A stretch of DNA of 14,374 nucleotides, taken from positions 1-14,374 of the forward strand of contig CAMYBS010000028.1 in the NCBI GenBank assembly GCA_947254025.1, read 5' to 3'. Position numbers and translations under genes: made by a program. A model generated the notes under the pieces. The model was not told the origin of the DNA. It worked only from the letters and a program-made list of their open reading frames with translations, and made no database searches. Within the stretch, counting starts at the first letter, position 1. The number at the start of each line of letters is the position of its first letter. Of the stretch, positions 1 to 5,399 are shown piece after piece. The DNA is from an uncultured Clostridia bacterium. GTDB taxonomy: Bacteria; Bacillota; Clostridia; Tissierellales; Peptoniphilaceae.

Positions 1-49
1 TAATTATACAATATGCTTATAAATATTTCTAGTTTTATTTAAAATTATA

Positions 50-166
50 TTTTGTATAGTCTTCTTCAAATGTAAGAAAAAGAGCTGTTTTTTGTATAAA
101 TTTTTGTTTTTACTATAAATTTGATCTTTCTATATATTTTTTATCATACATGATATATTTTGTATA
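50..166. repeat. Three copies of TTTTGTATA in AT-rich leader
   Basis: The nine-base word TTTTGTATA occurs at 50-58, 90-98 and 158-166, and a small inverted repeat TATCA-TACA-TGATA lies at 142-155. The stretch 1-214 has no convincing coding region or RNA gene. The base composition is so AT-rich that such repeats may be chance. They could equally be part of the control region of a gene to the left of the window, which cannot be seen here. Confidence 0.25.
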
Positions 167-214
167 TCTATCGGTACATTTAGCAAATTTTTTAAATTAT
201 TTTTAAAAAAGAAA

Positions 215-240
215 AACAGCCACATCATGATGTAGCTGTT
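215..240 (-). terminator. Intrinsic terminator of the yedE operon
   Basis: The arms 215-224 and 231-240 pair with a six-base loop. One position pairs only as a U-G wobble in minus-strand RNA and would be an A-C mismatch on the plus strand, so the hairpin is built for minus-strand transcripts. It is followed on that strand by a run of T broken once by C. It lies 7 bases beyond the stop of the DUF3343 gene and ends the yedE-yedF-DUF3343 operon. Confidence 0.9.
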
Positions 241-246
241 AATCAA

Positions 247-519
247 TTATAATATCTCTTTTAACTTTTCGCTCTCATATAAGCAATAATCTTCTACTCT
301 ATCGACTTCGTAATCGAACTCACTTATCACCTTATTGAGCAATTCTTTGTTCTTGATCGATGTAGCTAAGCTGTTACCACATGATGAAGAAAGATCTCTA
401 GGTGTCGGTATAATTAGTGACTCGATGCCTAGTTCTTTAAGTTTATTTTTTAACATCAGGCACGACGATATTGAATAGAATGTTACTATGACAACATTAC
501 TTTGTTGCTGTAAGTTCAA
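247..519 (-). CDS. DUF3343 (Se/S carrier-like) protein, TTG start
   Basis: A 90-residue protein of the DUF3343 family, which is described as a putative selenium/sulfur carrier; the biochemical role is not established. The family signature is seen as a Pro-Thr-Pro-Arg stretch followed by Cys-Gly (residues 38-48, C47); other cysteines are C20 and C79. The start appears to be TTG at 519-517: a GGAG ribosome binding site (526-529) sits six bases upstream, and the next in-frame ATG (codon 22) would remove the first beta strand. The first 23 bases overlap the end of the TusA/YedF-like gene, so translation is probably coupled. It is the last gene of the yedE operon. A second DUF3343 gene ends the divergent operon at 5011, which supports a joint role in Se/S handling. 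The family assignment is firm; the carrier function is inference from family and neighbours. Confidence 0.85.
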   Translation of the reverse strand: MNLQQQSNVVIVTFYSISSCLMLKNKLKELGIESLIIPTPRDLSSSCGNSLATSIKNKELLNKVISEFDYEVDRVEDYCLYESEKLKEIL

Positions 520-709
520 AGTCTTCTCCGTCTTTTTTAACTGATACTGTGTATCCAGCGTTTTCTAACATCCTTGTAACATTTTCTTTAGCAACTTCTA
601 TGTCAACTAGTACTGTGAAGTTCTTTGTGCCTTTATCAGCTTCGTTCTTTGCTAATATAACTGGTTCTGGACAAGAAAGTCCTCTTGCATCTACTACATT
701 ATTTGCCAT
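497..709 (-). CDS. yedF: TusA/SirA-like single-domain sulfurtransferase-type protein (YedF-like)
   Basis: A 70-residue protein that fits one TusA/SirA domain. The diagnostic Cys-Pro-x-Pro motif is at residues 13-16 (CPEP), with C13 as the expected persulfide or selenide carrier. The Gly-Leu-x-Cys-Pro context resembles the N-terminal domain of the selenium-metabolism protein YedF. YedF proteins usually carry an additional C-terminal DsrE-like domain and are more than twice as long; that part is absent here and the next gene is a DUF3343 protein instead. The start overlaps the end of yedE by 11 bases, and its ribosome binding site (GAGAGG) lies inside the last yedE codons, so the two are translationally coupled. 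Likely role: accepting sulfur or selenium brought in by YedE and passing it on in the cytoplasm. The choice between sulfur and selenium cannot be made from sequence. Confidence 0.85.
   Translation of the reverse strand: MANNVVDARGLSCPEPVILAKNEADKGTKNFTVLVDIEVAKENVTRMLENAGYTVSVKKDGEDFELTATK
526..529 (-). promoter_or_regulatory. Ribosome binding site that fixes the TTG start of DUF3343
   Basis: On the minus strand this reads GGAG, six bases before TTG at 519-517. It lies within the last codons of the upstream yedF-like gene. No comparable site precedes the later in-frame ATG, so this motif decides the start. Confidence 0.55.
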
Positions 710-1775
710 TTTGAGTACCTCTCTTTCTTTCAGCTATGATATAGCATGCTGCTAATGCTACTACTACAAGACCTACTACTACAGCAATTTTACCTGATGG
801 TGTTGCTCCCTTGCCTGATGAAGCGAGATTAAAGTTGTGTGATGCTGCAGCTCCACATATAAGACCGATAACCGTCATGAACGCGTCTGTGTCACCTTGT
901 GAAGCTAGTATTGTTTGTCTGATTGGGCAGCCTCCTAGTAATACCGCTGTTAGACCAACTAGTGCCATGGATAAGAAGTTCCATAGGTGTTCTGTGTGAG
1001 CAATTGGTTGTTCAGCAAAGCCAAACTTGAATTGTCCAAGTGCCATGTTTAATACTGCGTATGCAACAACTATACCTACTATACCATATAGGAAGTGGAA
1101 GTCTTTGATTAAAACTGCGTCTCTAAAGCCTGCAGCTGTACAAAGTCTTGTTCTTTGTAGTATAGCTCCAACTATAAGACCTGCGCATAATGACATAACA
1201 AGTGGTGCATGCATTGAGCCTGGTCCTTTTTCTGAGAAGTGAATGAACATAGGCTTAGCTATTGCTAGTACTAGAAGTAATACTGCAAATATTGGCATAA
1301 TAAGTCCTGATAATTTTGATTGATCATGGTTTCTACCAAGTGAGTAACCTTTTTTAATAAATACAATACCTAGCAATATACCGCCAATGAAGCCTAGTAA
1401 ACCAACTACTGCGTTCATATCTCCTGCGCCAATTCTTAGAAGCATTCTAAGTGGGCAGCCTAAGAACACAAGTGCACCTATCATCATTAAGAAACCATAT
1501 ACGAAACGAAGTGCTGGGTTTGAACCACCCTTTGCTCTAAACTCGCCTGTAGCTATGGAAATAATGAAAGCTCCTAATACAAAACCGATGATTTCTGGTC
1601 TTATATATTGAACTGCGGCTGCACTGTGCAAGCCTAAAGCTCCAGCTATGTCTCTAAAGAAACATGCAACACAGATACCCATGTTACCAGGGTTTCCGAA
1701 ATGCATCAATAAGGCTCCGATTATACCGATGATGGCGCCTCCAATGAAGATCATTAAATTTTGTTTTTTCTTCAT
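699..1775 (-). CDS. yedE: YedE-family putative selenium/sulfur transporter
   Basis: A 358-residue polytopic membrane protein of the YeeE/YedE (DUF395) family. I see roughly ten hydrophobic segments and a clear internal duplication. A Cys-x-x-Cys-Phe-Phe-Arg-Asp-type motif at 35-42 is echoed by Leu-Cys-Thr-Ala-Ala-Gly-Phe-Arg-Asp at 211-219, and Gly-Cys-Pro-Leu-Arg at 106-110 by Gly-Cys-Pro-Ile-Arg at 282-286, each followed by a Gly-Asp motif. Paired conserved cysteines along the pore are the hallmark of this family, whose members take up thiosulfate in characterised cases. The subgroup found beside YedF is annotated as selenium-related. The ATG at 1775 is preceded by a strong AAAGGAGGG site. 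It is the first gene of the minus-strand operon with the TusA-like and DUF3343 genes. Substrate identity (thiosulfate, polysulfide or a selenium compound) remains inference. Confidence 0.9.
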   Translation of the reverse strand: MKKKQNLMIFIGGAIIGIIGALLMHFGNPGNMGICVACFFRDIAGALGLHSAAAVQYIRPEIIGFVLGAFIISIATGEFRAKGGSNPALRFVYGFLMMIGALVFLGCPLRMLLRIGAGDMNAVVGLLGFIGGILLGIVFIKKGYSLGRNHDQSKLSGLIMPIFAVLLLVLAIAKPMFIHFSEKGPGSMHAPLVMSLCAGLIVGAILQRTRLCTAAGFRDAVLIKDFHFLYGIVGIVVAYAVLNMALGQFKFGFAEQPIAHTEHLWNFLSMALVGLTAVLLGGCPIRQTILASQGDTDAFMTVIGLICGAAASHNFNLASSGKGATPSGKIAVVVGLVVVALAACYIIAERKRGTQNGK

Positions 1776-1795
1776 AATATCCCTCCTTTATATGA

Positions 1796-1804
1796 GTATA
1801 CCAT
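1796..1804 (-). promoter_or_regulatory. Possible extended -10 promoter of the yedE operon
   Basis: On the minus strand, TGG precedes TATACT, matching the extended -10 pattern TGnTATAAT. No good -35 box lies 17 bases upstream, and the predicted 5' leader would be only about 14 bases, just enough to hold the ribosome binding site. Weak candidate. Confidence 0.3.
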
Positions 1805-1923
1805 AACTTAAGCAAACTTTTGTGCTGTATAAAATAATTTTATAGTTTTACACTAAAGTATAAGAATTTATTATCAATATTTTTTATACTGAGGCCCCTA
1901 ATTATTAAATATTTTTATAATTA

Positions 1924-1952
1924 TTGAATATGCCCTACTAATGAGATATAAT
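1924..1952 (+). promoter_or_regulatory. Sigma-A type promoter of the activase/DCCP operon
   Basis: A -35 box TTGAAT (1924-1929) and a perfect -10 box TATAAT (1947-1952) are separated by exactly 17 bases. The start codon of the activase gene is at 1990, preceded by an AGAGGAG ribosome binding site near 1977-1983. No operator is obvious in the shared 214-base divergent region. Confidence 0.8.
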
Positions 1953-1989
1953 CAAGATGACATAAGAAAAAGAATTAGAGGAGTGAATC

Positions 1990-2742
1990 ATGCATTACAT
2001 AGGTATTGATATAGGATCAACTGCATCAAAGGCTGTTATCCTAGACGAAGAAAAAAAGAATATTTTGCACGAAAAGATCATGCCAAGTGGCTGGAACAGT
2101 AAAGAGACTGGTGAAGAGATTAAAAAGTGGATCAAATCACTAGGCTACGAAGATGACGATGTTAGCATCACTGCGACTGGCTACGGTAGAATTAGTGTGC
2201 CTTACGCTAACAAAACTGTTACTGAGATAACTTGTCACGCTAAGGGTGCTTACTTTTTGAATCCCGAAGACATGACTGTTGTTGACATAGGTGGCCAAGA
2301 TACTAAGGTTATACTTGTACAAAACTCTAATGTCATGGACTTCATCATGAACGACAAATGCTCTGCAGGTACTGGTAAGTTCTTAGAGGTTATGGCTAAC
2401 AGACTTGGTCTATCATTACATGAGATGTTCGAGTTTGCAAGCAGAGGTCAGTCTGTAAACATATCATCAGTATGCACTGTCTTTGCTGAATCAGAAGTAA
2501 TCTCGCTTATGGGCAAAGGTACTCCACGTGAAGACATTGCAAGAGGCGTTGTTGACTCTATCGTTAAAAAGGTTTCTGCACTTGCTAACAGAAAGAACAC
2601 AACAGATAACTACTTTTTAACAGGTGGTTTTTGCGATTCACCATTTACTGTTGACTTACTATGTAAAAAGCTAGGCGCAGAAGTTAAGACTCACAAAGAC
2701 GCAAGATTTGCTGGAGCTATAGGCGCTGCACTGCTAGCTTAA
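1990..2742 (+). CDS. ATP-dependent activator (acyl-CoA dehydratase activase / BadF-BcrA family)
   Basis: A 250-residue ASKHA-fold ATPase, about the usual length for HgdC-type activators. Seen are the phosphate-1 loop (Gly-Ile-Asp-Ile-Gly-Ser-Thr, 5-11), the phosphate-2 motif (Asp-Ile-Gly-Gly-Gln-Asp, 99-104), the Lys-Cys-Ser-Ala-Gly-Thr-Gly motif with C124, and Ser-Val-Cys-Thr-Val-Phe-Ala-Glu-Ser-Glu with C162. In this family two such cysteines per subunit hold one [4Fe-4S] cluster across a homodimer. ATP hydrolysis is used to push a low-potential electron into a partner iron-sulfur protein. The partner is almost certainly the double-cubane protein encoded two genes downstream, rather than a true hydroxyacyl-CoA dehydratase, because no dehydratase alpha/beta pair is present. 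The start has a good ribosome binding site and promoter. The next gene begins two bases after the stop. Confidence 0.92.
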   Translation: MHYIGIDIGSTASKAVILDEEKKNILHEKIMPSGWNSKETGEEIKKWIKSLGYEDDDVSITATGYGRISVPYANKTVTEITCHAKGAYFLNPEDMTVVDIGGQDTKVILVQNSNVMDFIMNDKCSAGTGKFLEVMANRLGLSLHEMFEFASRGQSVNISSVCTVFAESEVISLMGKGTPREDIARGVVDSIVKKVSALANRKNTTDNYFLTGGFCDSPFTVDLLCKKLGAEVKTHKDARFAGAIGAALLA

Positions 2743-2744
2743 CT

Positions 2745-3479
2745 ATGATAGATATAGAATTCTTCAAGGATTTAAGACGCAATGCATATGTAGACGCAGT
2801 AACTTTAAAGCTAACAAAAAACAATGTCCTTGGCTACTTTGCAAAAGACATTGACGAAGCTTTCCTTATGAGCTACTCTCTTATATGCTACCCCATCGGC
2901 TCGACTGATACAGAGATATTAGCCTACGGAGACTACGTAACTTGTGACATGATCAGTGCGACAACTATATACATGACTACTAAAAAGTGTCCACTTATCT
3001 ACTCTTCAAAAATGTTTATTATTGAAAAGATATGCAAGAGGTTTACTGAAGTCTTTACTTCAAACTGCGATAGACTAGTCTACGAGTTTAGTGGTGATAT
3101 CGCAGCAAGTGATATTGATAGCGTTATTAAATCTGTTTATGGCTTTAAATTCGATGAGAAGAAGTATAAAGAGAACAAGAAAATATTTTCTAAAATTGAT
3201 GAGCTCTTAGAAACTATAAAAGAAAAGATTGAGCCATATGAGTACAACATCGTTAAGTACTACATAAGATATGTGCATGATCTTGAGAAAAGGGTTAAAA
3301 TTCTCGAAAAAGTTTTAGAAGATAATATTAACGGCATTAATAAAAATAAAGATAAATGTATTAATGTAGCATGTCCAGAAATAATTCTGGATGAAATCAA
3401 GGGCCCTATATGCGAGAGCTATAAAGGCATTGACCTTGCTCCGAAGGGCTGCATATTAAAAGGAGGACAAAATGGATAA
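2745..3479 (+). CDS. Uncharacterised cysteine-rich protein of the DCCP operon
   Basis: A 244-residue protein that I cannot assign with confidence. It lies between the activator and the double-cubane reductase, beginning two bases after one and overlapping the other by eight, so it belongs to the same transcript. There is no strong ribosome binding site, so coupling is likely. Nine cysteines are seen: 48, 67, 82, 97, 108 and a C-terminal group at 205, 210, 223 and 236. Residues 41-100 include a Lys-Lys-Cys-Pro-Leu-Ile stretch (80-85) that recalls the Ala-Thr-Cys-Pro-Leu-Ile stretch of the downstream reductase, hinting at a shortened, diverged relative of the 2-hydroxyacyl-CoA dehydratase fold. 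Residues about 136-195 are charged and helical, possibly a coiled coil. The C-terminal four cysteines could bind metal or an Fe-S cluster. It may be an accessory subunit or electron carrier for the reductase; that is inference from context only. Confidence 0.8.
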   Translation: MIDIEFFKDLRRNAYVDAVTLKLTKNNVLGYFAKDIDEAFLMSYSLICYPIGSTDTEILAYGDYVTCDMISATTIYMTTKKCPLIYSSKMFIIEKICKRFTEVFTSNCDRLVYEFSGDIAASDIDSVIKSVYGFKFDEKKYKENKKIFSKIDELLETIKEKIEPYEYNIVKYYIRYVHDLEKRVKILEKVLEDNINGINKNKDKCINVACPEIILDEIKGPICESYKGIDLAPKGCILKGGQNG

Positions 3480-4749
3480 GAATCATGAAATGTGGAACAA
3501 GCTAGGCATGGACGTTGAAAAACATGATATGCTATGTGAAGTTTTACCAGGAGCTTTTGGAGACGTATTCCTAAGCCAAGAAAACAGACCAAAGGGTATG
3601 GACTACTGGAACATGGTAGTTGGCGACATACACGGTATAAGACCAGCTGAGTTAATCGAACACCAAAAAAACGGTGGCAAGGTAGTTGGAACATTCTGTA
3701 TACACGTACCTGATGAAGTACCTATAGCTGCAGGAGCAATCGTTACAGGTCTTTGCAGTGGATCACAATTCTGGGTACCAGGAGGAGAAAAGAAACTTCC
3801 TACAGCAACTTGCCCACTAATCAAAGCATCACTAGGTGCAAGATTTGACAGAACTTGCCCATTCTTCAGAATAGCTGACCTATTCGTTGGAGAAACAACT
3901 TGCGATGGCAAGAAGAAAGCTTGGGAAATACTAGCAGAAGACGCACCGATGTACATCATGGACATACCTCAAATGAAAAGAGACGAAGACTTCGAGAAAT
4001 GGGAACAAGAAATCAAACGCTACATCAAGAGAGTCGAAGAACTTACAGGTAACAAAGTTACTGAAGAAAGTCTAAGAAAGGCTATACATATTGTAAACAA
4101 CAAGAGAAAAGCATTAAAGAGACTTAACGAATTTAGAAAGAACGACCTAATCCCAATAAGCGGTAAAGACGTTCTAGTTATCACACAAGTTGCTTTCTAT
4201 GACGATCCAGAAAGAACTACACAAATGATCAACAAGCTTTGCGACGAACTAGAAGAAAGAGTTAAGAACAAAGTTTCAGTTTACAAACCAGGTGCAAAGA
4301 GAATACTTCTTACTGGTACACCACTTTCAATACCTAACTGGAAGATGCACCACATCATCGAATCACTTGGAGCAGCTGTTGTTTGCGAAGAAATGTGTAC
4401 AGGTATTCGTTACAGCCACGAACTTGTTAAAGAAGAAGATGGTGCTGATATGGATACAATGGTTAAAAACCTTGCAAAGAGATACCTTGGCAGCATAAAC
4501 TGCGCTTGCTTCACACCTAACCATGCAAGGATCGACGACATCGTAAGACTTGCTAAAGAATACAAGGCAGACGGAGTTATCGACCTTAACCTTAAGTTCT
4601 GTAACCTATACGATACAGAAGGTTACTTCGTAGAAAAAGAACTTAACAAGCTAGGTATACCAGTTATGGGTATAGAAACAGACTACACAGACGAAGACGC
4701 TGAACAATTAAAGACAAGAATCGGTGCCTTCATAGAAATGCTTGGCTAA
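3472..4749 (+). CDS. Double-cubane-cluster anaerobic reductase (2-hydroxyacyl-CoA dehydratase family)
   Basis: A 425-residue single-subunit member of the 2-hydroxyacyl-CoA dehydratase (HgdB/FldC) superfamily. It matches the double-cubane-cluster protein (DCCP) type: one polypeptide of about 420 residues encoded beside a BadF-type activator, with many cysteines at 76, 95, 114, 129, 144, 305, 309, 344, 346 and 377. The segment Thr-Cys-Pro-Leu-Ile ... Thr-Cys-Pro-Phe-Phe ... Thr-Thr-Cys-Asp-Gly-Lys-Lys (113-148) is typical of the family. Characterised DCCP holds an [8Fe-9S] cluster and, with its ATP-driven reductase, reduces small molecules such as acetylene, azide and hydrazine; its natural substrate is unknown. 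The ATG at 3472 has a strong AAAGGAGG site inside the end of the upstream gene. The stop is immediately followed by a DUF3343 gene. The family call is firm; which cysteines bind the cluster is not determined here. Confidence 0.9.
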   Translation: MDKNHEMWNKLGMDVEKHDMLCEVLPGAFGDVFLSQENRPKGMDYWNMVVGDIHGIRPAELIEHQKNGGKVVGTFCIHVPDEVPIAAGAIVTGLCSGSQFWVPGGEKKLPTATCPLIKASLGARFDRTCPFFRIADLFVGETTCDGKKKAWEILAEDAPMYIMDIPQMKRDEDFEKWEQEIKRYIKRVEELTGNKVTEESLRKAIHIVNNKRKALKRLNEFRKNDLIPISGKDVLVITQVAFYDDPERTTQMINKLCDELEERVKNKVSVYKPGAKRILLTGTPLSIPNWKMHHIIESLGAAVVCEEMCTGIRYSHELVKEEDGADMDTMVKNLAKRYLGSINCACFTPNHARIDDIVRLAKEYKADGVIDLNLKFCNLYDTEGYFVEKELNKLGIPVMGIETDYTDEDAEQLKTRIGAFIEMLG

Positions 4750-4750
4750 A

Positions 4751-5011
4751 ATGAAAGAACTTAGGCAATACATTCTCTTAGGAGATTCCGAAACAGCATC
4801 AAAGCTGTACTACCTTCTTAAGGATAATGGTCTTGATGTAACCATAGCACCGACACCAAGAAATGCAGACCATTGCTGCGGACTTTGCATCATATTCGAA
4901 GCACAAGACAAAGAGAAGATAGCTATGCTTGCAGAGCAAAACTCTATAAAGATAGATAGGTTTTGGGAAGACATCGTAAGAGATGATCCAAATAGAATGA
5001 GATTTTGCTAA
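4751..5011 (+). CDS. Second DUF3343 (Se/S carrier-like) protein with CCxxC motif
   Basis: An 86-residue DUF3343 protein counted from ATG at 4751, one base after the TAA of the reductase gene. An in-frame TTG at 4742 would add three residues and overlap that gene, but neither start has a clear ribosome binding site, so coupled translation from the ATG is my choice. The family signature Pro-Thr-Pro-Arg followed by Cys-Gly is present. Here the Cys-Gly is embedded in Cys-Cys-Gly-Leu-Cys (residues 42-46), which gives two cysteines more than the copy at 247-519, and the protein ends in Cys. It is the last gene of the plus-strand operon and is followed by two hairpins. It may deliver sulfur, selenium or electrons to the double-cubane reductase; that is inferred from position. 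Confidence 0.85.
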   Translation: MKELRQYILLGDSETASKLYYLLKDNGLDVTIAPTPRNADHCCGLCIIFEAQDKEKIAMLAEQNSIKIDRFWEDIVRDDPNRMRFC

Positions 5012-5036
5012 GAAAAATGAGACTTTAGATAATATA

Positions 5037-5065
5037 AAAGGGATAGGCCACGCGCCTGTCCCTTT
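5037..5065 (+). terminator. Hairpin after the DCCP operon
   Basis: Arms 5037-5048 and 5054-5065 form a 12-pair stem with one G-T wobble and a five-base loop. The following T run is weak, so it may act together with the next hairpin at 5084-5110. Confidence 0.7.
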
Positions 5066-5083
5066 GCTTTGCGTATCATTATA

Positions 5084-5110
5084 AAAGCACTCGTATATAA
5101 CGAGTGCTTT
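5084..5110. terminator. Bidirectional terminator with CIRCE-like core
   Basis: Arms 5084-5094 and 5100-5110 form a perfect 11-pair stem with a five-base loop and T-rich tails on both strands. It separates the convergent DCCP operon (plus) and the Hsp70/AAA operon (minus). The inner sequence AGCACTC (5086-5092), nine bases, GAGTGCT (5102-5108) equals the core of the HrcA operator CIRCE (TTAGCACTC-N9-GAGTGCTAA), missing only the two outermost positions on each side. Terminator function is well supported; operator function is speculative. Confidence 0.85.
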
Positions 5111-5128
5111 ATTTATATTTCTATATGA

Positions 5129-5398
5129 CTAATAAACTTTACTAAGAATGATTAGTCCTATGAAGTTTGCGATGTAGAAGTAAAATTTTCTTATCTTGTG
5201 CCTGAATACAAACATTGCAGCAAAGCCTCCTAGTCCTCCGCCTGCCATGCTAAATAAAAGAAGTACAATTTCTGGCACTCTCCAACCGTGGAAGGATGCT
5301 TTTAGCTTGTCATATGCGTACAATAGAAAGGCTATGACGTTTGTTCCTAAAAATATTATTCGTCCAAATGTTTTTATTATGTTTAAAATTATTCCCAT
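5129..5398 (-). CDS. DUF1294 family small membrane protein
   Basis: An 89-residue protein with about three hydrophobic segments (residues 5-25, 43-65 and 70-86). It shows DUF1294 family features: Tyr-Ala-Tyr-Asp-Lys near 27-31, Trp-Arg-Val-Pro-Glu near 39-43, a glycine-rich Gly-Gly-Gly-Leu-Gly-Gly stretch, then Phe-Arg-His-Lys and Phe-Tyr-Phe near 65-75. The function of the family is not known. The ATG follows the stop of the AAA+ gene by one base, and the ribosome binding site AGGAGAG lies in the last codons of that gene. It is therefore the last member of the Hsp70/J-like/AAA+ operon, followed by the terminator at 5084-5110. Whether it takes part in the chaperone system or merely rides in the operon cannot be told. 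Confidence 0.88.
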   Translation of the reverse strand: MGIILNIIKTFGRIIFLGTNVIAFLLYAYDKLKASFHGWRVPEIVLLLFSMAGGGLGGFAAMFVFRHKIRKFYFYIANFIGLIILSKVY

Positions 5399-5399
5399 A

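Noticed and set aside
3603..3965. A 120-residue minus-strand reading frame
   Set aside because: Antisense to the cysteine-rich core of the double-cubane reductase; no motif and no start signal.
1990..4749. True 2-hydroxyacyl-CoA dehydratase operon (amino-acid fermentation)
   Set aside because: No alpha/beta dehydratase pair, CoA-transferase or acyl-CoA dehydrogenase is present; a single 425-residue subunit beside one activator fits the double-cubane type better.
247..5011. Selenoprotein (in-frame TGA as selenocysteine) in the YedE/DCCP region
   Set aside because: All genes are complete without reading through a TGA, and no selD or SECIS-like element was recognised.
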